This document shows, in pieces, positions 28,472 to 37,579 of a stretch of DNA of 64,000 nt (positions are counted from its first letter, which is position 1; every line of letters begins with the position of its first letter). Location: positions 179,716 through 243,715 of the forward strand of contig CACCLB010000001.1 of assembly GCA_902546725.1 (NCBI GenBank). Reading direction: 5' to 3'. The notes below the pieces were generated by a model that did not search any database, was not told where the DNA came from, and saw nothing but the letters and a program-made list of their open reading frames with translations. This stretch comes from an uncultured Bacteroidota bacterium. GTDB taxonomy: Bacteria; Bacteroidota; Bacteroidia; Flavobacteriales; Flavobacteriaceae. Made by a program: the position numbers and the translations under genes.

Positions 28472-29632
28472 ATGATAGACTTTGAATTACACCCAGAAAT
28501 CAAAACTTTAGAGACTCAGAGAATGGTCTATGAGGCTGCCCGTGATTTTGCTGCTCAATACATCAAGCCCCATGTGATGGATTGGGATGAAGCTCAGTTT
28601 TTTCCTAAAGAAATTTTTGAAAAAGCAGGAGCTTTAGGATTTATGGGGATGTTGATTCCTGAAACCTATGGTGGTTCGGGTATGGGTTATCACGAGTATG
28701 TGACCCTCATTGAAACACTTTCTGTGGTAGACCCTTCAATTGGCCTTTCTGTTGCTGCTCATAACTCACTTTGTGTCAATCATATTTACACTTTTGGGAA
28801 TGAAGAACAACGACTGAAGTGGTTGCCTGATTTATGTTCTGGCAAGTGTATTGGAGCATGGGGACTCACAGAACACAATACGGGATCTGATGCTAAAAAT
28901 ATGTCGACTACTGCACGTAAAGAAGGAGATCATTGGGTGTTGAATGGAACAAAAAACTTTATTACTCACGGGATCTCTGGTGACATTGCTGTGGTTATTG
29001 CTAGAGATGGCGAAAAACAAGACAACCGCGGGATGACTGCCTTTGTTGTTGAACGAGGAACTCCTGGTTTCAGCGCAGGGAAAAAAGAAAACAAATTGGG
29101 AATGCGTGCCTCTGAAACAGCCGAAATGGTTTTTGATCAATGTGTCATTCCAGATGAAAATCGCTTAGGACCTGTTGGAGACGGATTTATCCAATCCATG
29201 AAGATCTTAGACGGTGGGCGAATTTCGATTGCTGCGCTCTCCTTAGGAACAGCTAAAGGTGCTTATCGCGCAGCTGTTAGTTATTCTCAAGAACGCAAAC
29301 AATTTGGAAAACCCATCAGTAGTTTTCAAGGGATTTCATTTAAATTGGCTGAAATGGCCACGGAAATTGAAGCAGCTACCCTATTAACTCAAAAGGCAGC
29401 TGAGATGAAGAACCAAAATCTCAACGTGACTCAGCAAGGAGCAATGGCAAAGCTGTTTGCTTCTGAGGTCTGTGTTAAAGTTTCCAGTGAGGCAGTTCAA
29501 ATACACGGGGGTTATGGATTTACAAAAGACTTTCCCGTAGAGAAATTTTATAGAGACTCCAAGTTGTGTACCATAGGTGAAGGAACCAGTGAGATCCAAA
29601 AACTGGTCATCTCTCGTAAAATTTTAGAATAA
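28472..29632 (+). CDS. Acyl-CoA dehydrogenase
   Basis: [81 protein letters not shown]. Confidence 0.95.
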   Translation: MIDFELHPEIKTLETQRMVYEAARDFAAQYIKPHVMDWDEAQFFPKEIFEKAGALGFMGMLIPETYGGSGMGYHEYVTLIETLSVVDPSIGLSVAAHNSLCVNHIYTFGNEEQRLKWLPDLCSGKCIGAWGLTEHNTGSDAKNMSTTARKEGDHWVLNGTKNFITHGISGDIAVVIARDGEKQDNRGMTAFVVERGTPGFSAGKKENKLGMRASETAEMVFDQCVIPDENRLGPVGDGFIQSMKILDGGRISIAALSLGTAKGAYRAAVSYSQERKQFGKPISSFQGISFKLAEMATEIEAATLLTQKAAEMKNQNLNVTQQGAMAKLFASEVCVKVSSEAVQIHGGYGFTKDFPVEKFYRDSKLCTIGEGTSEIQKLVISRKILE

Positions 29633-29680
29633 CTTTCAATTAAAACAAAATTTATCACCTTAGAGTGAATTAGTTTTACT

Positions 29681-29688
29681 TATATTTG
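29681..29688 (+). promoter_or_regulatory. -7 promoter element TATATTTG upstream of rpsU
   Basis: Perfect TAnnTTTG about 30 nt upstream of rpsU start; -33 element not clear. Confidence 0.45.
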
Positions 29689-29716
29689 CCTCCATTATGA
29701 AAGGAGGTGCCAAATT

Positions 29717-29911
29717 ATGTTAATCATACCCATTAAAGACGGAGAAAATATCGACCGAGCGCTAAAGCGTTTTAAGAGAAAATTCGATAAAACTGGAGGC
29801 ATGCGTCAATTACGTGCTCGTAAGCAGTTCATAAAACCTTCTGTCAGAAACAGACAAAAAATTCAAAAAGCGCAGTACATCCAACAGCTCCGAGACAGCG
29901 AGTCGATTTAA
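29717..29911 (+). CDS. rpsU: 30S ribosomal protein S21
   Basis: MLIIPIKDGENIDRALKRFKRKFDKTGGMRQLRARKQFIKPSVRNRQ. Confidence 0.96.
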   Translation: MLIIPIKDGENIDRALKRFKRKFDKTGGMRQLRARKQFIKPSVRNRQKIQKAQYIQQLRDSESI

Positions 29912-29980
29912 GCTTTTTTTACCACATTTTTAACAACGTTATTCCTTGAATTTCTTAAATTTATTGAATAGCGTTTTTTT

Positions 29981-30874
29981 ATGCCCATAAAACCGTTTTT
30001 AGACTATTTATTGCTGGAGAAAAACTACTCCCTCCATACACATAAAGCCTATCAGGCAAACTTAGAGTCGTTTCAGAATTTTATCCAAGATTCACAGCCA
30101 GAGACTGAGGGAATTGAAAATGTGAGCTATAGCGAAATCCGCTCCTGGATCGCGGATCTCATCCAACAGGGAAACAGTACACGAACAGTCAATCGAAAAT
30201 TGTCAGTACTGCGATCCTTTTACAAGTTTTTAGTCCGTAACGGTGTTATAGAGGTTTCTCCTTTAAAAGAGCACAAAGCCTTAAAAATGGCTGCAAAAGT
30301 GCCCCTTCCCTTTTCTGAAGAGGAAGTTAAAGAAGTTTTAGAAGGCGACTCTTATCCTGACAATTATTTAGGAGTATTGCAAAAAACCCTTTTAAACCTA
30401 TTTTATTACACTGGAATCCGTAGAAGTGAACTCATCGATTTAAAACGAACTCATGTCGATTTGGACAACCGAACGATGAAAGTCCTTGGGAAGCGAAATA
30501 AAGAGCGCTTGGTTCCTCTTTTACCTGCTATGAGCAAGCAGCTTACCGAACTGGTAAAAAGACAAGAAGAAGAACAAATCATTGGTGAGAGTGGGCGATT
30601 TTTCATCTCACCTAAGGGTAAAAAACTGACAGAGGCATTTGTATATGAGACAGTAAAAAAGTATTTTAGTGAAGTAACGACTAAAATTAAAAAAAGCCCT
30701 CACGTCTTGCGTCATAGTTTTGCGAGCCACCTACTGGATCAGGGTGCGGGGATTAATGCGATTAAGGAATTATTGGGTCATAGTAGTGTTGCGGCTACAC
30801 AGCACTACACTCACAGCAGTATGTCGACAATTAAATCGGTGTACAAGAAAGCCCATCCCAGAGAACGAAAATGA
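29981..30874 (+). CDS. xerC: Tyrosine recombinase XerC-like
   Basis: YTGIRRSELIDL, PHVLRHSFASHLLDQGAGINAIKELLGHSSVAATQHYTH (R..HxLRH...GH...Y). Confidence 0.92.
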   Translation: MPIKPFLDYLLLEKNYSLHTHKAYQANLESFQNFIQDSQPETEGIENVSYSEIRSWIADLIQQGNSTRTVNRKLSVLRSFYKFLVRNGVIEVSPLKEHKALKMAAKVPLPFSEEEVKEVLEGDSYPDNYLGVLQKTLLNLFYYTGIRRSELIDLKRTHVDLDNRTMKVLGKRNKERLVPLLPAMSKQLTELVKRQEEEQIIGESGRFFISPKGKKLTEAFVYETVKKYFSEVTTKIKKSPHVLRHSFASHLLDQGAGINAIKELLGHSSVAATQHYTHSSMSTIKSVYKKAHPRERK

Positions 30875-30899
30875 AAACTAACCTTTAAAAATTGAAATT

Positions 30900-31199
30900 A
30901 TGATAACCACTCATTTTAGAGCTGTAAATTATACAGCAGACGCCAAACTCAAAGAATTTGCCAAACAGCGTATTGAAAAGCTATCTTTATTTTACAATCC
31001 AATTATAGAGGTTTTTGTTTTTACCAAAGTAGAAAACAATTCAGATGGAATCAACAAATGGGCAGAATTGAAAATTGCCATCCCTGGAGACGATATTATA
31101 GTGAAGAAACAATGCCGCACTTTTGAAGAGGCAATCCATACCGCTGCGCAAACTGCGGAGCGAATTCTCAAGCGCAGAAAAGAAAAAATCAGAGCCTAG
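30900..31199 (+). CDS. hpf: Ribosome hibernation promoting factor (HPF/RaiA)
   Basis: FRAVNYTADAKLKEFAKQRIEKLSLFYNPIIEVFVF...ELKIAIPGDDIIVKKQCRTFEEAI. Confidence 0.88.
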   Translation: MITTHFRAVNYTADAKLKEFAKQRIEKLSLFYNPIIEVFVFTKVENNSDGINKWAELKIAIPGDDIIVKKQCRTFEEAIHTAAQTAERILKRRKEKIRA

Positions 31200-31223
31200 C
31201 TACAATTTTTAATTTTTTCTTTT

Positions 31224-31254
31224 GAAACCATAAAAAATAGCATTTAATTTGCAG
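31224..31254 (+). promoter_or_regulatory. Candidate promoter for the tRNA cluster
   Basis: TTTTG about 20 nt upstream of TTAATTTG (one mismatch to TAnnTTTG), just before tRNA-Thr. Confidence 0.4.
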
Positions 31255-31281
31255 TCGATTTTGGGCAACCGAAGTTTAAAA

Positions 31282-31355
31282 GCCGATGTAGCTCAGCTGG
31301 CTAGAGCAGCTGATTTGTAATCAGCAGGTCGTGGGTTCGAGTCCCTCCATCGGCT
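31282..31355 (+). tRNA. tRNA-Thr (anticodon TGT)
   Basis: GCCGATG/CATCGGC acceptor stem, anticodon loop TTTGTAA, GGTTCGAGTCC T-arm. Confidence 0.95.
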
Positions 31356-31431
31356 CTTTGTAAATAAACAACCGCTTGTTTTATTTGCAAAAAAATTCTT
31401 AGAGTAAACTGGGAAACGATCAATGAAAATT

Positions 31432-31514
31432 GGGGAGATACTCAAGCGGCCAACGAGGACAGACTGTAAATCTGTTGTTTTTTAACTTCGCAGGTTCGAA
31501 TCCTGCTCTCCCCA
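31432..31514 (+). tRNA. tRNA-Tyr (anticodon GTA)
   Basis: GGGGAGA/TCTCCCC acceptor, loop CTGTAAA, long variable arm, GGTTCGAATCC. Confidence 0.95.
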
Positions 31515-31597
31515 CTCTAATTCTCAAGTATAAAACCAAAAGTTTTTTATATTTGTGATGAAGTACCAACACCGAAAATACCTCTTTTCGGTACAAC

Positions 31598-31670
31598 GCG
31601 AGAGTAGCTCAGTTGGTAGAGCGTCAGCCTTCCAAGCTGAATGTCGCCGGTTCGAACCCGGTCTCTCGCT
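31598..31670 (+). tRNA. tRNA-Gly (anticodon TCC)
   Basis: GCGAGAG/CTCTCGC acceptor, loop CTTCCAA, GGTTCGAACCC. Confidence 0.95.
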
Positions 31671-31682
31671 CTCTTTTTTTTC

Positions 31683-31754
31683 GCCGATGTAGCTCAGGGG
31701 TAGAGCGTTTCCTTGGTAAGGAAGAGGTCACGAGTTCAAATCTCGTCATTGGCT
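31683..31754 (+). tRNA. tRNA-Thr (anticodon GGT)
   Basis: GCCGATG/CATTGGC acceptor (one G.T), loop TTGGTAA, AGTTCAAATCT. Confidence 0.95.
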
Positions 31755-32043
31755 CCCCTTAGTAGCAAGGCTTTCCATCGGTTAGCCTTTTTCTTTTGTA
31801 TTTAATCACGGAACTTTAGGGGAACTTTTACAGTTTCTAATGCTTTTTTTTGTGTCTGCTAATCTGGTAGGTGTCCCTTTATAGTCCTAATTGTGGAAAA
31901 CAAAAATTTCCAAAAAAACAAAAAAAATATACACTTGCGTTATATAGTTAAGTTCATTCAAAGATGAATGCAATGAGGGAATAAAATCCGCATTGTCCTT
32001 TTTGTATCTATTCTTGAATAATAAACTAGTTAAATAACAGAAT

Positions 32044-32476
32044 ATGAGACTATTAACAACAAGTAAAAATTTTGAAAGCTACTCTAATGCACTAGCGATG
32101 ATGTATAACTGGAACTATACTACAGTAGTTAGAACTCATTATCCTATGAAGCCACATATAGCAGATAAAAAAATAGAGCAGCTAGTTATGACAGGATGTG
32201 TATCAAATATTTTCTTCACTATTGAGCCAGATAGAGATATTAAATATGCTTACACTTCTGCTTTTTCTGCAAATAAATTGCATCTTCTTATGGATGTTAA
32301 GGGTGGTTATAGTTGACAGTAACGTGTTTAGAAAAAAAATTGCAAATGTTATGGGGTTAAATCGTAAAGCAGTACTTAATATAGAGCCTATCAGAGGAGA
32401 AAAGAATATTTCTAGATATGTTACCAAGCATATTACACTGCCAGGTTCTCATCACAACTATTTTGTTACACAATGA
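32044..32476 (+). pseudogene. Decayed replication-initiator-like gene (frameshifted)
   Basis: MRLLTTSKNFESYSNALAMMYNWNYTTVV...ANKLHLLMDVKGGYS* continues in another frame as VDSNVFRKKIANVMGLNRKAVLNIEPIRGEKNISRYVTKHI...; LHLL followed by RYVTKHI (YxxK) resembles HUH Rep motif order. Confidence 0.35.
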
Positions 32477-32486
32477 AAATTGATAT

Positions 32487-32630
32487 ATGGATGAATTAAT
32501 AAAGTTAAAAGTTAGCAAAGAGGATAAGAAGCTAATCAAAGATGAAGCTACTAGGAATAGACTCTCAGTTTCAGCCTATGTAAGAACTCAGTTACTAAAA
32601 AAAATAATTGATGAAGAAGTTGCAAATTAA
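32487..32630 (+). CDS. 47-aa RHH-like small protein (MobC/antitoxin-like)
   Basis: MDELIKLKVSKEDKKLIKDEATRNRLSVSAYVRTQLLKKIIDEEVAN*; pattern IKLKVSxEDKKLIKxEAxRxxLSVSAYVRxxL typical of ribbon-helix-helix proteins. Confidence 0.6.
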   Translation: MDELIKLKVSKEDKKLIKDEATRNRLSVSAYVRTQLLKKIIDEEVAN

Positions 32631-32748
32631 CATAAGAGATAACATTACTGAAATCCTTTTAAAGGATGCCCATTCTAAGAACTTAACTCTAAGTCAATAT
32701 GTATTGTTAGTTATAAATATTAGAGCAAGTGAGCTTTCTAAAAAATAA
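32611..32748 (+). CDS. 45-aa RHH-like small protein overlapping the previous ORF
   Basis: MKKLQINIRDNITEILLKDAHSKNLTLSQYVLLVINIRASELSKK*; 20-nt out-of-frame overlap. Confidence 0.4.
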   Translation: MKKLQINIRDNITEILLKDAHSKNLTLSQYVLLVINIRASELSKK

Positions 32749-32759
32749 AGTACAAGAAT

Positions 32760-32963
32760 TTATTTGTTAAGACAATATGTAGTGCTAAGGAATTTCTGTA
32801 TTAGTTTTTCTTCGATTGAAGTTGGTTCAAAGCCTTTACTTATATACTTTTCATAATCTAATTGCAGGGGCTTCCCAGCTTCTATATAAGACTTAGAATA
32901 GTTGCAATTGCCAGAGCATTTACAAGGAAGACTATCAGCATAAAGGGGAATATTGAATAGCAT
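32760..32963 (-). CDS. Small Cys-containing hypothetical protein
   Basis: 67 aa, PCKCSGNCNYSK motif; weak coding evidence. Confidence 0.3.
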   Translation of the reverse strand: MLFNIPLYADSLPCKCSGNCNYSKSYIEAGKPLQLDYEKYISKGFEPTSIEEKLIQKFLSTTYCLNK

Positions 32964-32983
32964 ACTCTAAATTATAAAATACT

Positions 32984-33229
32984 ATGGGAAGAACATCAGG
33001 AACACCAAATAAAATAACGACAGAGGTCAGAGGCAAGCTAGAAAGCCTAATAGAGGGCTTGGTGGATTCAATCTACAATGAAGAGCTAACACCCAACCAG
33101 CGTATTAAGATGTTGCAAATCGCATTACAATACACTTTGCCAAGACTACAAGCTATGGTAGTTAAGAATGATACTGATCAAGAGGTAAAACAAATAGAGG
33201 TTGAGATCATAAATTCTTTTGAAAATTAG
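32984..33229 (+). CDS. Small phage/plasmid-type hypothetical protein
   Basis: MGRTSGTPNKITTEVRGKLESLIEGLVDSI...QRIKMLQIALQYTLPRLQAM; GxPNKxT start typical of small phage/mobile-element proteins. Confidence 0.55.
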   Translation: MGRTSGTPNKITTEVRGKLESLIEGLVDSIYNEELTPNQRIKMLQIALQYTLPRLQAMVVKNDTDQEVKQIEVEIINSFEN

Positions 33230-33270
33230 AAGTCTCTGAACTTAATGAAGAGGATATGCCGAAGATATAA
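33229..33270 (+). repeat. Gene-tail repeat copy A (EVSELNEEDMPKI*)
   Basis: gaagtctctgaacttaatgaagaggatatgccgaagatataa. Confidence 0.55.
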
Positions 33271-33512
33271 AGCCCCCATAAGGAAGCTTAGTTATTTGTA
33301 ATTAGTTTTTTATGGTGGACAAGTTCCCCATACAGGCTTATTGCCTGACGTCAATGCTGAAACGACTTTAAAATTTAATTTCTTTATACTTTGTTCTCCA
33401 GTTTTACAACTTAATAATAAGAATATAAACAATGATGAAAGTAACTTTTTCATTTCTAAAAATCACATTTCTCAAATAAGATAGTAATTTAGTTCAAAAC
33501 AATTTCAAAGAA

Positions 33513-34031
33513 ATGAGGGCAGTAATTTGTCTTGTAGTAGTTTTTTTTGTCGGCTGCACGAAAGAACTTGAAAATCAAGTTGAAGAATTAAAGCAAGCAA
33601 ATATTATTCTTTTAGAGCAATTGAATAATTTAATTGCGGATATGGATGCCTACGAAGCTCAAATTGCAGTTCTTGAGTATCAACTTAATAATCCAAATGT
33701 AAGTTTTGATAGCCCTTATGTAGGATGTTGGATATCTACTGAATCTTTATTTGAGTCTGAGATACAAATTTTACCAAATGGCGTAGGCACTTTAGACTTT
33801 GGAACATCGGTTTACCAAGTTTTTAGTTGGGGAGTATATGACGGTAAGACAATTCTTCATTTTGGTGATATATCTTGGTGCTCTTGTTTTGGAGTAACTG
33901 AACAGGGATTTTTATTTGGCGAAATGTTTGAGGAAAATCAGGAATTACCTGTTCAAATAAATCCTGAAACATTCTCAATCATAGATTTTGATGACAGACT
34001 AATAAATTATACGAAGTGTAAGATTCTTTAA
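33513..34031 (+). CDS. Putative lipoprotein with coiled-coil N-terminus
   Basis: Lipobox-like VVVFFVGC followed by KELENQVEELKQANIILLEQLNNL. Confidence 0.6.
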   Translation: MRAVICLVVVFFVGCTKELENQVEELKQANIILLEQLNNLIADMDAYEAQIAVLEYQLNNPNVSFDSPYVGCWISTESLFESEIQILPNGVGTLDFGTSVYQVFSWGVYDGKTILHFGDISWCSCFGVTEQGFLFGEMFEENQELPVQINPETFSIIDFDDRLINYTKCKIL

Positions 34032-34089
34032 TGAATTAAGTTAATAACAACCCTCTTTAAATGTTAGTTTGACCTATTTAAGAGGATTA

Positions 34090-34166
34090 GAAATCCCTGA
34101 ACTTACTGAAGATGATATGCCTATGATTTAATCAAACCCATAACCTCAACTAATAAAACATTCATT
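34090..34166 (+). repeat. Gene-tail repeat copy B (EIPELTEDDMPMI* plus flank)
   Basis: gaaatccctgaacttactgaagatgatatgcctatgatttaatcaaaccc...cattcatttt; flank matches copy C. Confidence 0.6.
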
Positions 34167-34343
34167 TTTGGATGAAAGCTAACTCCATCACATTACAAAC
34201 TTCCCCCAAACAACTACCCCCTAAAACCACTACATTGAAATCTTAGCTTAAGACAACGACATCAATGGATTAGAAGGGATTTAGATTGTATCCATTGGTG
34301 TGAATTATAAAGTGTAACAGGTTTACAAAAGTGACAGTAGACT

Positions 34344-34553
34344 TTATTGAGCTTTAATTTTATCGTTAAAAAACCAAGCAAAAAATATTGCCATTATTGA
34401 ACAGGGGATAAATAAGATAACTTCCTTATTAAAAATATTCTTGAAATGTTCAAAACAACATTCAACAATAGCTTTAGCCCATCCCATTTTATAGGTGTTG
34501 TCTACACTACAATTTTTTATGACATTAAACCAGTTTTTAATTCTAGTTTCCAA
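34344..34553 (-). CDS. Small hypothetical protein with one TM segment
   Basis: 69 aa; VILFIPCSIMAIFFAWFF; weak support. Confidence 0.25.
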   Translation of the reverse strand: METRIKNWFNVIKNCSVDNTYKMGWAKAIVECCFEHFKNIFNKEVILFIPCSIMAIFFAWFFNDKIKAQ

Positions 34554-34622
34554 ATTGAATAATTAAGAATCACAATTTACAATATTTGTAAAATTTCTAT
34601 CTTGTAAAAAACAATCAAACAA

Positions 34623-35333
34623 ATGAAAAAGCTACTTCTTGTTTTACTGTTTATTTCGTCAACCGTGTCTTGTTCTAAAGATGAAGAAACTCTAACTACA
34701 ACAACAGAGCCCAAATATCCTATTTATTTGGACGTAAATGGTATTACAATAAAAGCATATGATTTTGCTTTAGTTGGGAATGAATATGAACTTAATGGAG
34801 TAAGCTATACTGTTGTCGATGATTCAACTATTGATGCTCAAATAGCAAACGCTAATGTTAACCTATGTACAACATTTGTAAATAATATGAGCGAACTATT
34901 TAAAGATAATTCATCGTTTAACTCTGACATTAATTTTTGGGATACTTCAAATGTTACTACAATGAATAGTATATTTGAAAATGCAACAGCATTTAATCAA
35001 GATATTGGTAATTGGGATACTTCAAGTGTGACTGATATGTCAAGTATGTTTTATGAAGCATCATCATTCAATCAAGATATTGGTAACTGGAATACTTCAA
35101 GTGTGACTGATATGGTTGGTATGTTTTATGAAGCATCATCATTCAATCAAGACATAGGCAGTTGGGATACTTCTAAAGTGACTAGTATGGAACGAATGTT
35201 TTGGGCTGCTGACGCATTCAATCAAGACCTTTCAGGCTGGTGTGTTACCAATATTTCCTCTGAACCAGCTGGGTTTGCAACTTCTTCTACCCTACCAAAC
35301 TTTATCAAACCTGTCTGGGGGACTTGTCCTTAA
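34623..35333 (+). CDS. BspA-like/DUF285 surface lipoprotein with 25-aa repeats
   Basis: Lipobox [10 protein letters not shown]; repeats [25 protein letters not shown]. Confidence 0.88.
   Translation: MKKLLLVLLFISSTVSCSKDEETLTTTTEPKYPIYLDVNGITIKAYDFALVGNEYELNGVSYTVVDDSTIDAQIANANVNLCTTFVNNMSELFKDNSSFNSDINFWDTSNVTTMNSIFENATAFNQDIGNWDTSSVTDMSSMFYEASSFNQDIGNWNTSSVTDMVGMFYEASSFNQDIGSWDTSKVTSMERMFWAADAFNQDLSGWCVTNISSEPAGFATSSTLPNFIKPVWGTCP
34990..35245 (+). repeat. Tandem 75-bp repeats encoding FNQDIGxWxTSxVTxMxxMFxxAxx units
   Basis: Near-identical units, e.g. atgttttatgaagcatcatcattcaatcaagatattggtaactggaatacttcaagtgtgactgatatg. Confidence 0.8.
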
Positions 35334-35380
35334 ACCCCAGTCATATCATCTTCTGTAAGTTCTGGGATTTGTGATTCTAT
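35330..35380 (-). repeat. Gene-tail repeat copy D, opposite strand ([16 protein letters not shown])
   Basis: Minus strand ATAGAATCACAAATCCCAGAACTTACAGAAGATGATATGACTGGGGTTTAA. Confidence 0.5.
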
Positions 35381-35528
35381 AAAAACAAGATTAGTTTTGA
35401 TTAGATCACACAAATAATTACATCGTTTTCTAATCTTTTTTAAACTCAATATTTTGAATAGTCGTTATTATAAATTATATTAGGGTGGTTATAAATATAC
35501 CCTAACAAAACTATAAACTAATTCAGTT

Positions 35529-37016
35529 GTGAGAAAAATAGGACCTTTATTTTTTTTTCTTTATTCCTTATCTAGTTTTTCTCAGATTGGTGAAAATATT
35601 ATTTTGGAGGAAGTTGTTAATGTTGCAGCATCTGTACCAAAAATTGAAATTGATAACTTGACTTATTCTATGAAGGATAGAGACAAAGTTATTACTCGAT
35701 TATTAAGATCAAAGTTCTGGACTAAGTCATTTAAATTTGCAATAAATCTAGAAGATTATGATACCGGAAGGCAATATACTTACGAAAATGAAGGAGGTGT
35801 AAGAATATTTATAAATGATGAAGAGCTAACTGAAAGACATTTATTTAAAACATATAAAACAATCCAGAATGTTCTTGATAACTCAGAAAGGATTCAAATT
35901 ATATCTAAGAGTGAAAGTCAAACAAAAATCAAAGTACTTACTGCCGAAAATAATTCAGGTCAAGTCATATATAAATCAAATACCGAAGAGAAGCCCGTAA
36001 CTGTAATTTATATCAAATCAAATCTACCACTTACTACTAGATACAACGGATCAAGTAAGTCCAGAAAAATAAAAACACTCGCAGATTTTGAACTAATTAG
36101 TCAAGAAGAAAAACTTTCCATAAGGGGGAATACGGTATTGAATGAGTCGACGAAAAAAATAAAATTAGATAACGTTGAGGTTGTTCAAGATATTAAGGAG
36201 GATGGAATCGTTTATTCACCTAAATTAATAAATGGTAAAATTGTATTTAAAAAAAACAATGACCTTACAAGATTGTATAAAAAGAAAGAATTATATAAAA
36301 AACAGGGGCTCAATGAATGGGGTATTGATATCAATGCAAATACTTGGGCAGTAGCATTGAGAAAACACCTTAGGGGGAAACAAACAGGTATTACATCAGA
36401 TGGTTTACCTTTGCTTTTTGGAGCTATAACACTTGGAGATACTCAGCCTGGACCTCTTTGGGTAATTGATGGAGTCCGTATGGGAAGACCTCCAGGATCT
36501 ATTAGGTCACTGGCAACTCAAATACGAGAAGTAAATGTTTTGAAATTTGCCAAAGCTACAAAATACGGTTCTCAAGGAACGGTAGGTGTAATAGAAATAA
36601 ACACAGTTTTAAGCTCTAAAAATATTGGTAGTTATGATAGAAGCTTTGAGGTAAAAGGCAAAAGGAATATCGAACTTATGAAGGAATTTAATGTATATGA
36701 AGAACGGTTTATGTCTGAAAAAGATAATCTTGAAGATAAAAGAAAGATTTTAATTGAACTTAACGAATTTGAAAGGGTAGATTCAATTCAAAAATTATTA
36801 GATCTTTTACTTTTTAAGAGTTACTTGTTTACAGCTAACTTTGCAATTAACAATTCTGATCAAGAGATAGCTCCGTATCTAGCTATAAAAAAAATTCCTG
36901 ACGCTAGGATAGAAATCCTAGAATCAATAGAAAAAGAATTATCAGATGAGGTGAAAAAGACTCGTTATGGAAAGTCATTTCAAAAGCTTTTAAACCAAAG
37001 AAGATCCAGTGAATGA
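35529..37016 (+). CDS. TonB-receptor plug-like secreted protein with DUF4369-protein-like C-terminal tail
   Basis: Signal MRKIGPLFFFLYSLSSFS; plug-like GPLWVIDGVRMG...REVNVLKFAKATKYGSQGTVGVIEINT; C-terminal FAINNSDQEIAPYLAI...KTRYGKSFQKLLNQRRSS. Confidence 0.65.
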   Translation: MRKIGPLFFFLYSLSSFSQIGENIILEEVVNVAASVPKIEIDNLTYSMKDRDKVITRLLRSKFWTKSFKFAINLEDYDTGRQYTYENEGGVRIFINDEELTERHLFKTYKTIQNVLDNSERIQIISKSESQTKIKVLTAENNSGQVIYKSNTEEKPVTVIYIKSNLPLTTRYNGSSKSRKIKTLADFELISQEEKLSIRGNTVLNESTKKIKLDNVEVVQDIKEDGIVYSPKLINGKIVFKKNNDLTRLYKKKELYKKQGLNEWGIDINANTWAVALRKHLRGKQTGITSDGLPLLFGAITLGDTQPGPLWVIDGVRMGRPPGSIRSLATQIREVNVLKFAKATKYGSQGTVGVIEINTVLSSKNIGSYDRSFEVKGKRNIELMKEFNVYEERFMSEKDNLEDKRKILIELNEFERVDSIQKLLDLLLFKSYLFTANFAINNSDQEIAPYLAIKKIPDARIEILESIEKELSDEVKKTRYGKSFQKLLNQRRSSE

Positions 37017-37115
37017 ACGGTTAATTAAAAGTTAAAAGAATCATTTACCATTCTTTTGATAAAATTCAAATTTCGTTAACTTAAATAATGTATTCTATCT
37101 ATAAAATACTTAAAA

Positions 37116-37190
37116 ATTACCTTGACCTTATGAAGAGGATATGCCTATGATTTAATTAAACCACTTAACTCAATTAAATCAATATTCATT
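37116..37190 (+). repeat. Gene-tail repeat copy C (degenerate, plus flank)
   Basis: cttgaccttatgaagaggatatgcctatgatttaattaaacc...tattcatttt; homologous to copy B. Confidence 0.55.
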
Positions 37191-37268
37191 TTACGTAAAA
37201 TTAGTTACATCGTTGTGCAACTATTTTTATTCAATTCTAATTTTACTGAAGGAAGAATTTCTTGATCC

Positions 37269-37523
37269 CTATTCTTTTCCAATATGTTGACGTTGGATCA
37301 TACAGTCTGTGACATACTGAATGCAAAAATTCACATTTTGGGGATCAAATGAATGTATCCAACCTTCTTGATTTTGTCTATATCTAGTCATTCTAAACAA
37401 GGAAATGGAATACTGTTCTTCTTTCATTTCTCTTGATATCCCATAAACTCCTACAGAGATATTCAATTCAATTTTTACGATTTGGAGTTTACAAACCAAA
37501 GGTATAAATAATTTAACAAACAA
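37269..37523 (-). CDS. Hypothetical protein
   Basis: 84-aa ORF in otherwise unoccupied DNA; no motif recognised. Confidence 0.25.
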   Translation of the reverse strand: MFVKLFIPLVCKLQIVKIELNISVGVYGISREMKEEQYSISLFRMTRYRQNQEGWIHSFDPQNVNFCIQYVTDCMIQRQHIGKE

Positions 37524-37579
37524 ACATATATGTTGGGCTATTTTTTTGACAAGAATGATACTTTGACAAAAAATATTAA

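Noticed and set aside
29981-30874. Tyrosine recombinase as the integrase of the island
   Set aside because: It lies upstream of the tRNAs, next to rpsU and hpf, and looks like the chromosomal XerC-type gene.
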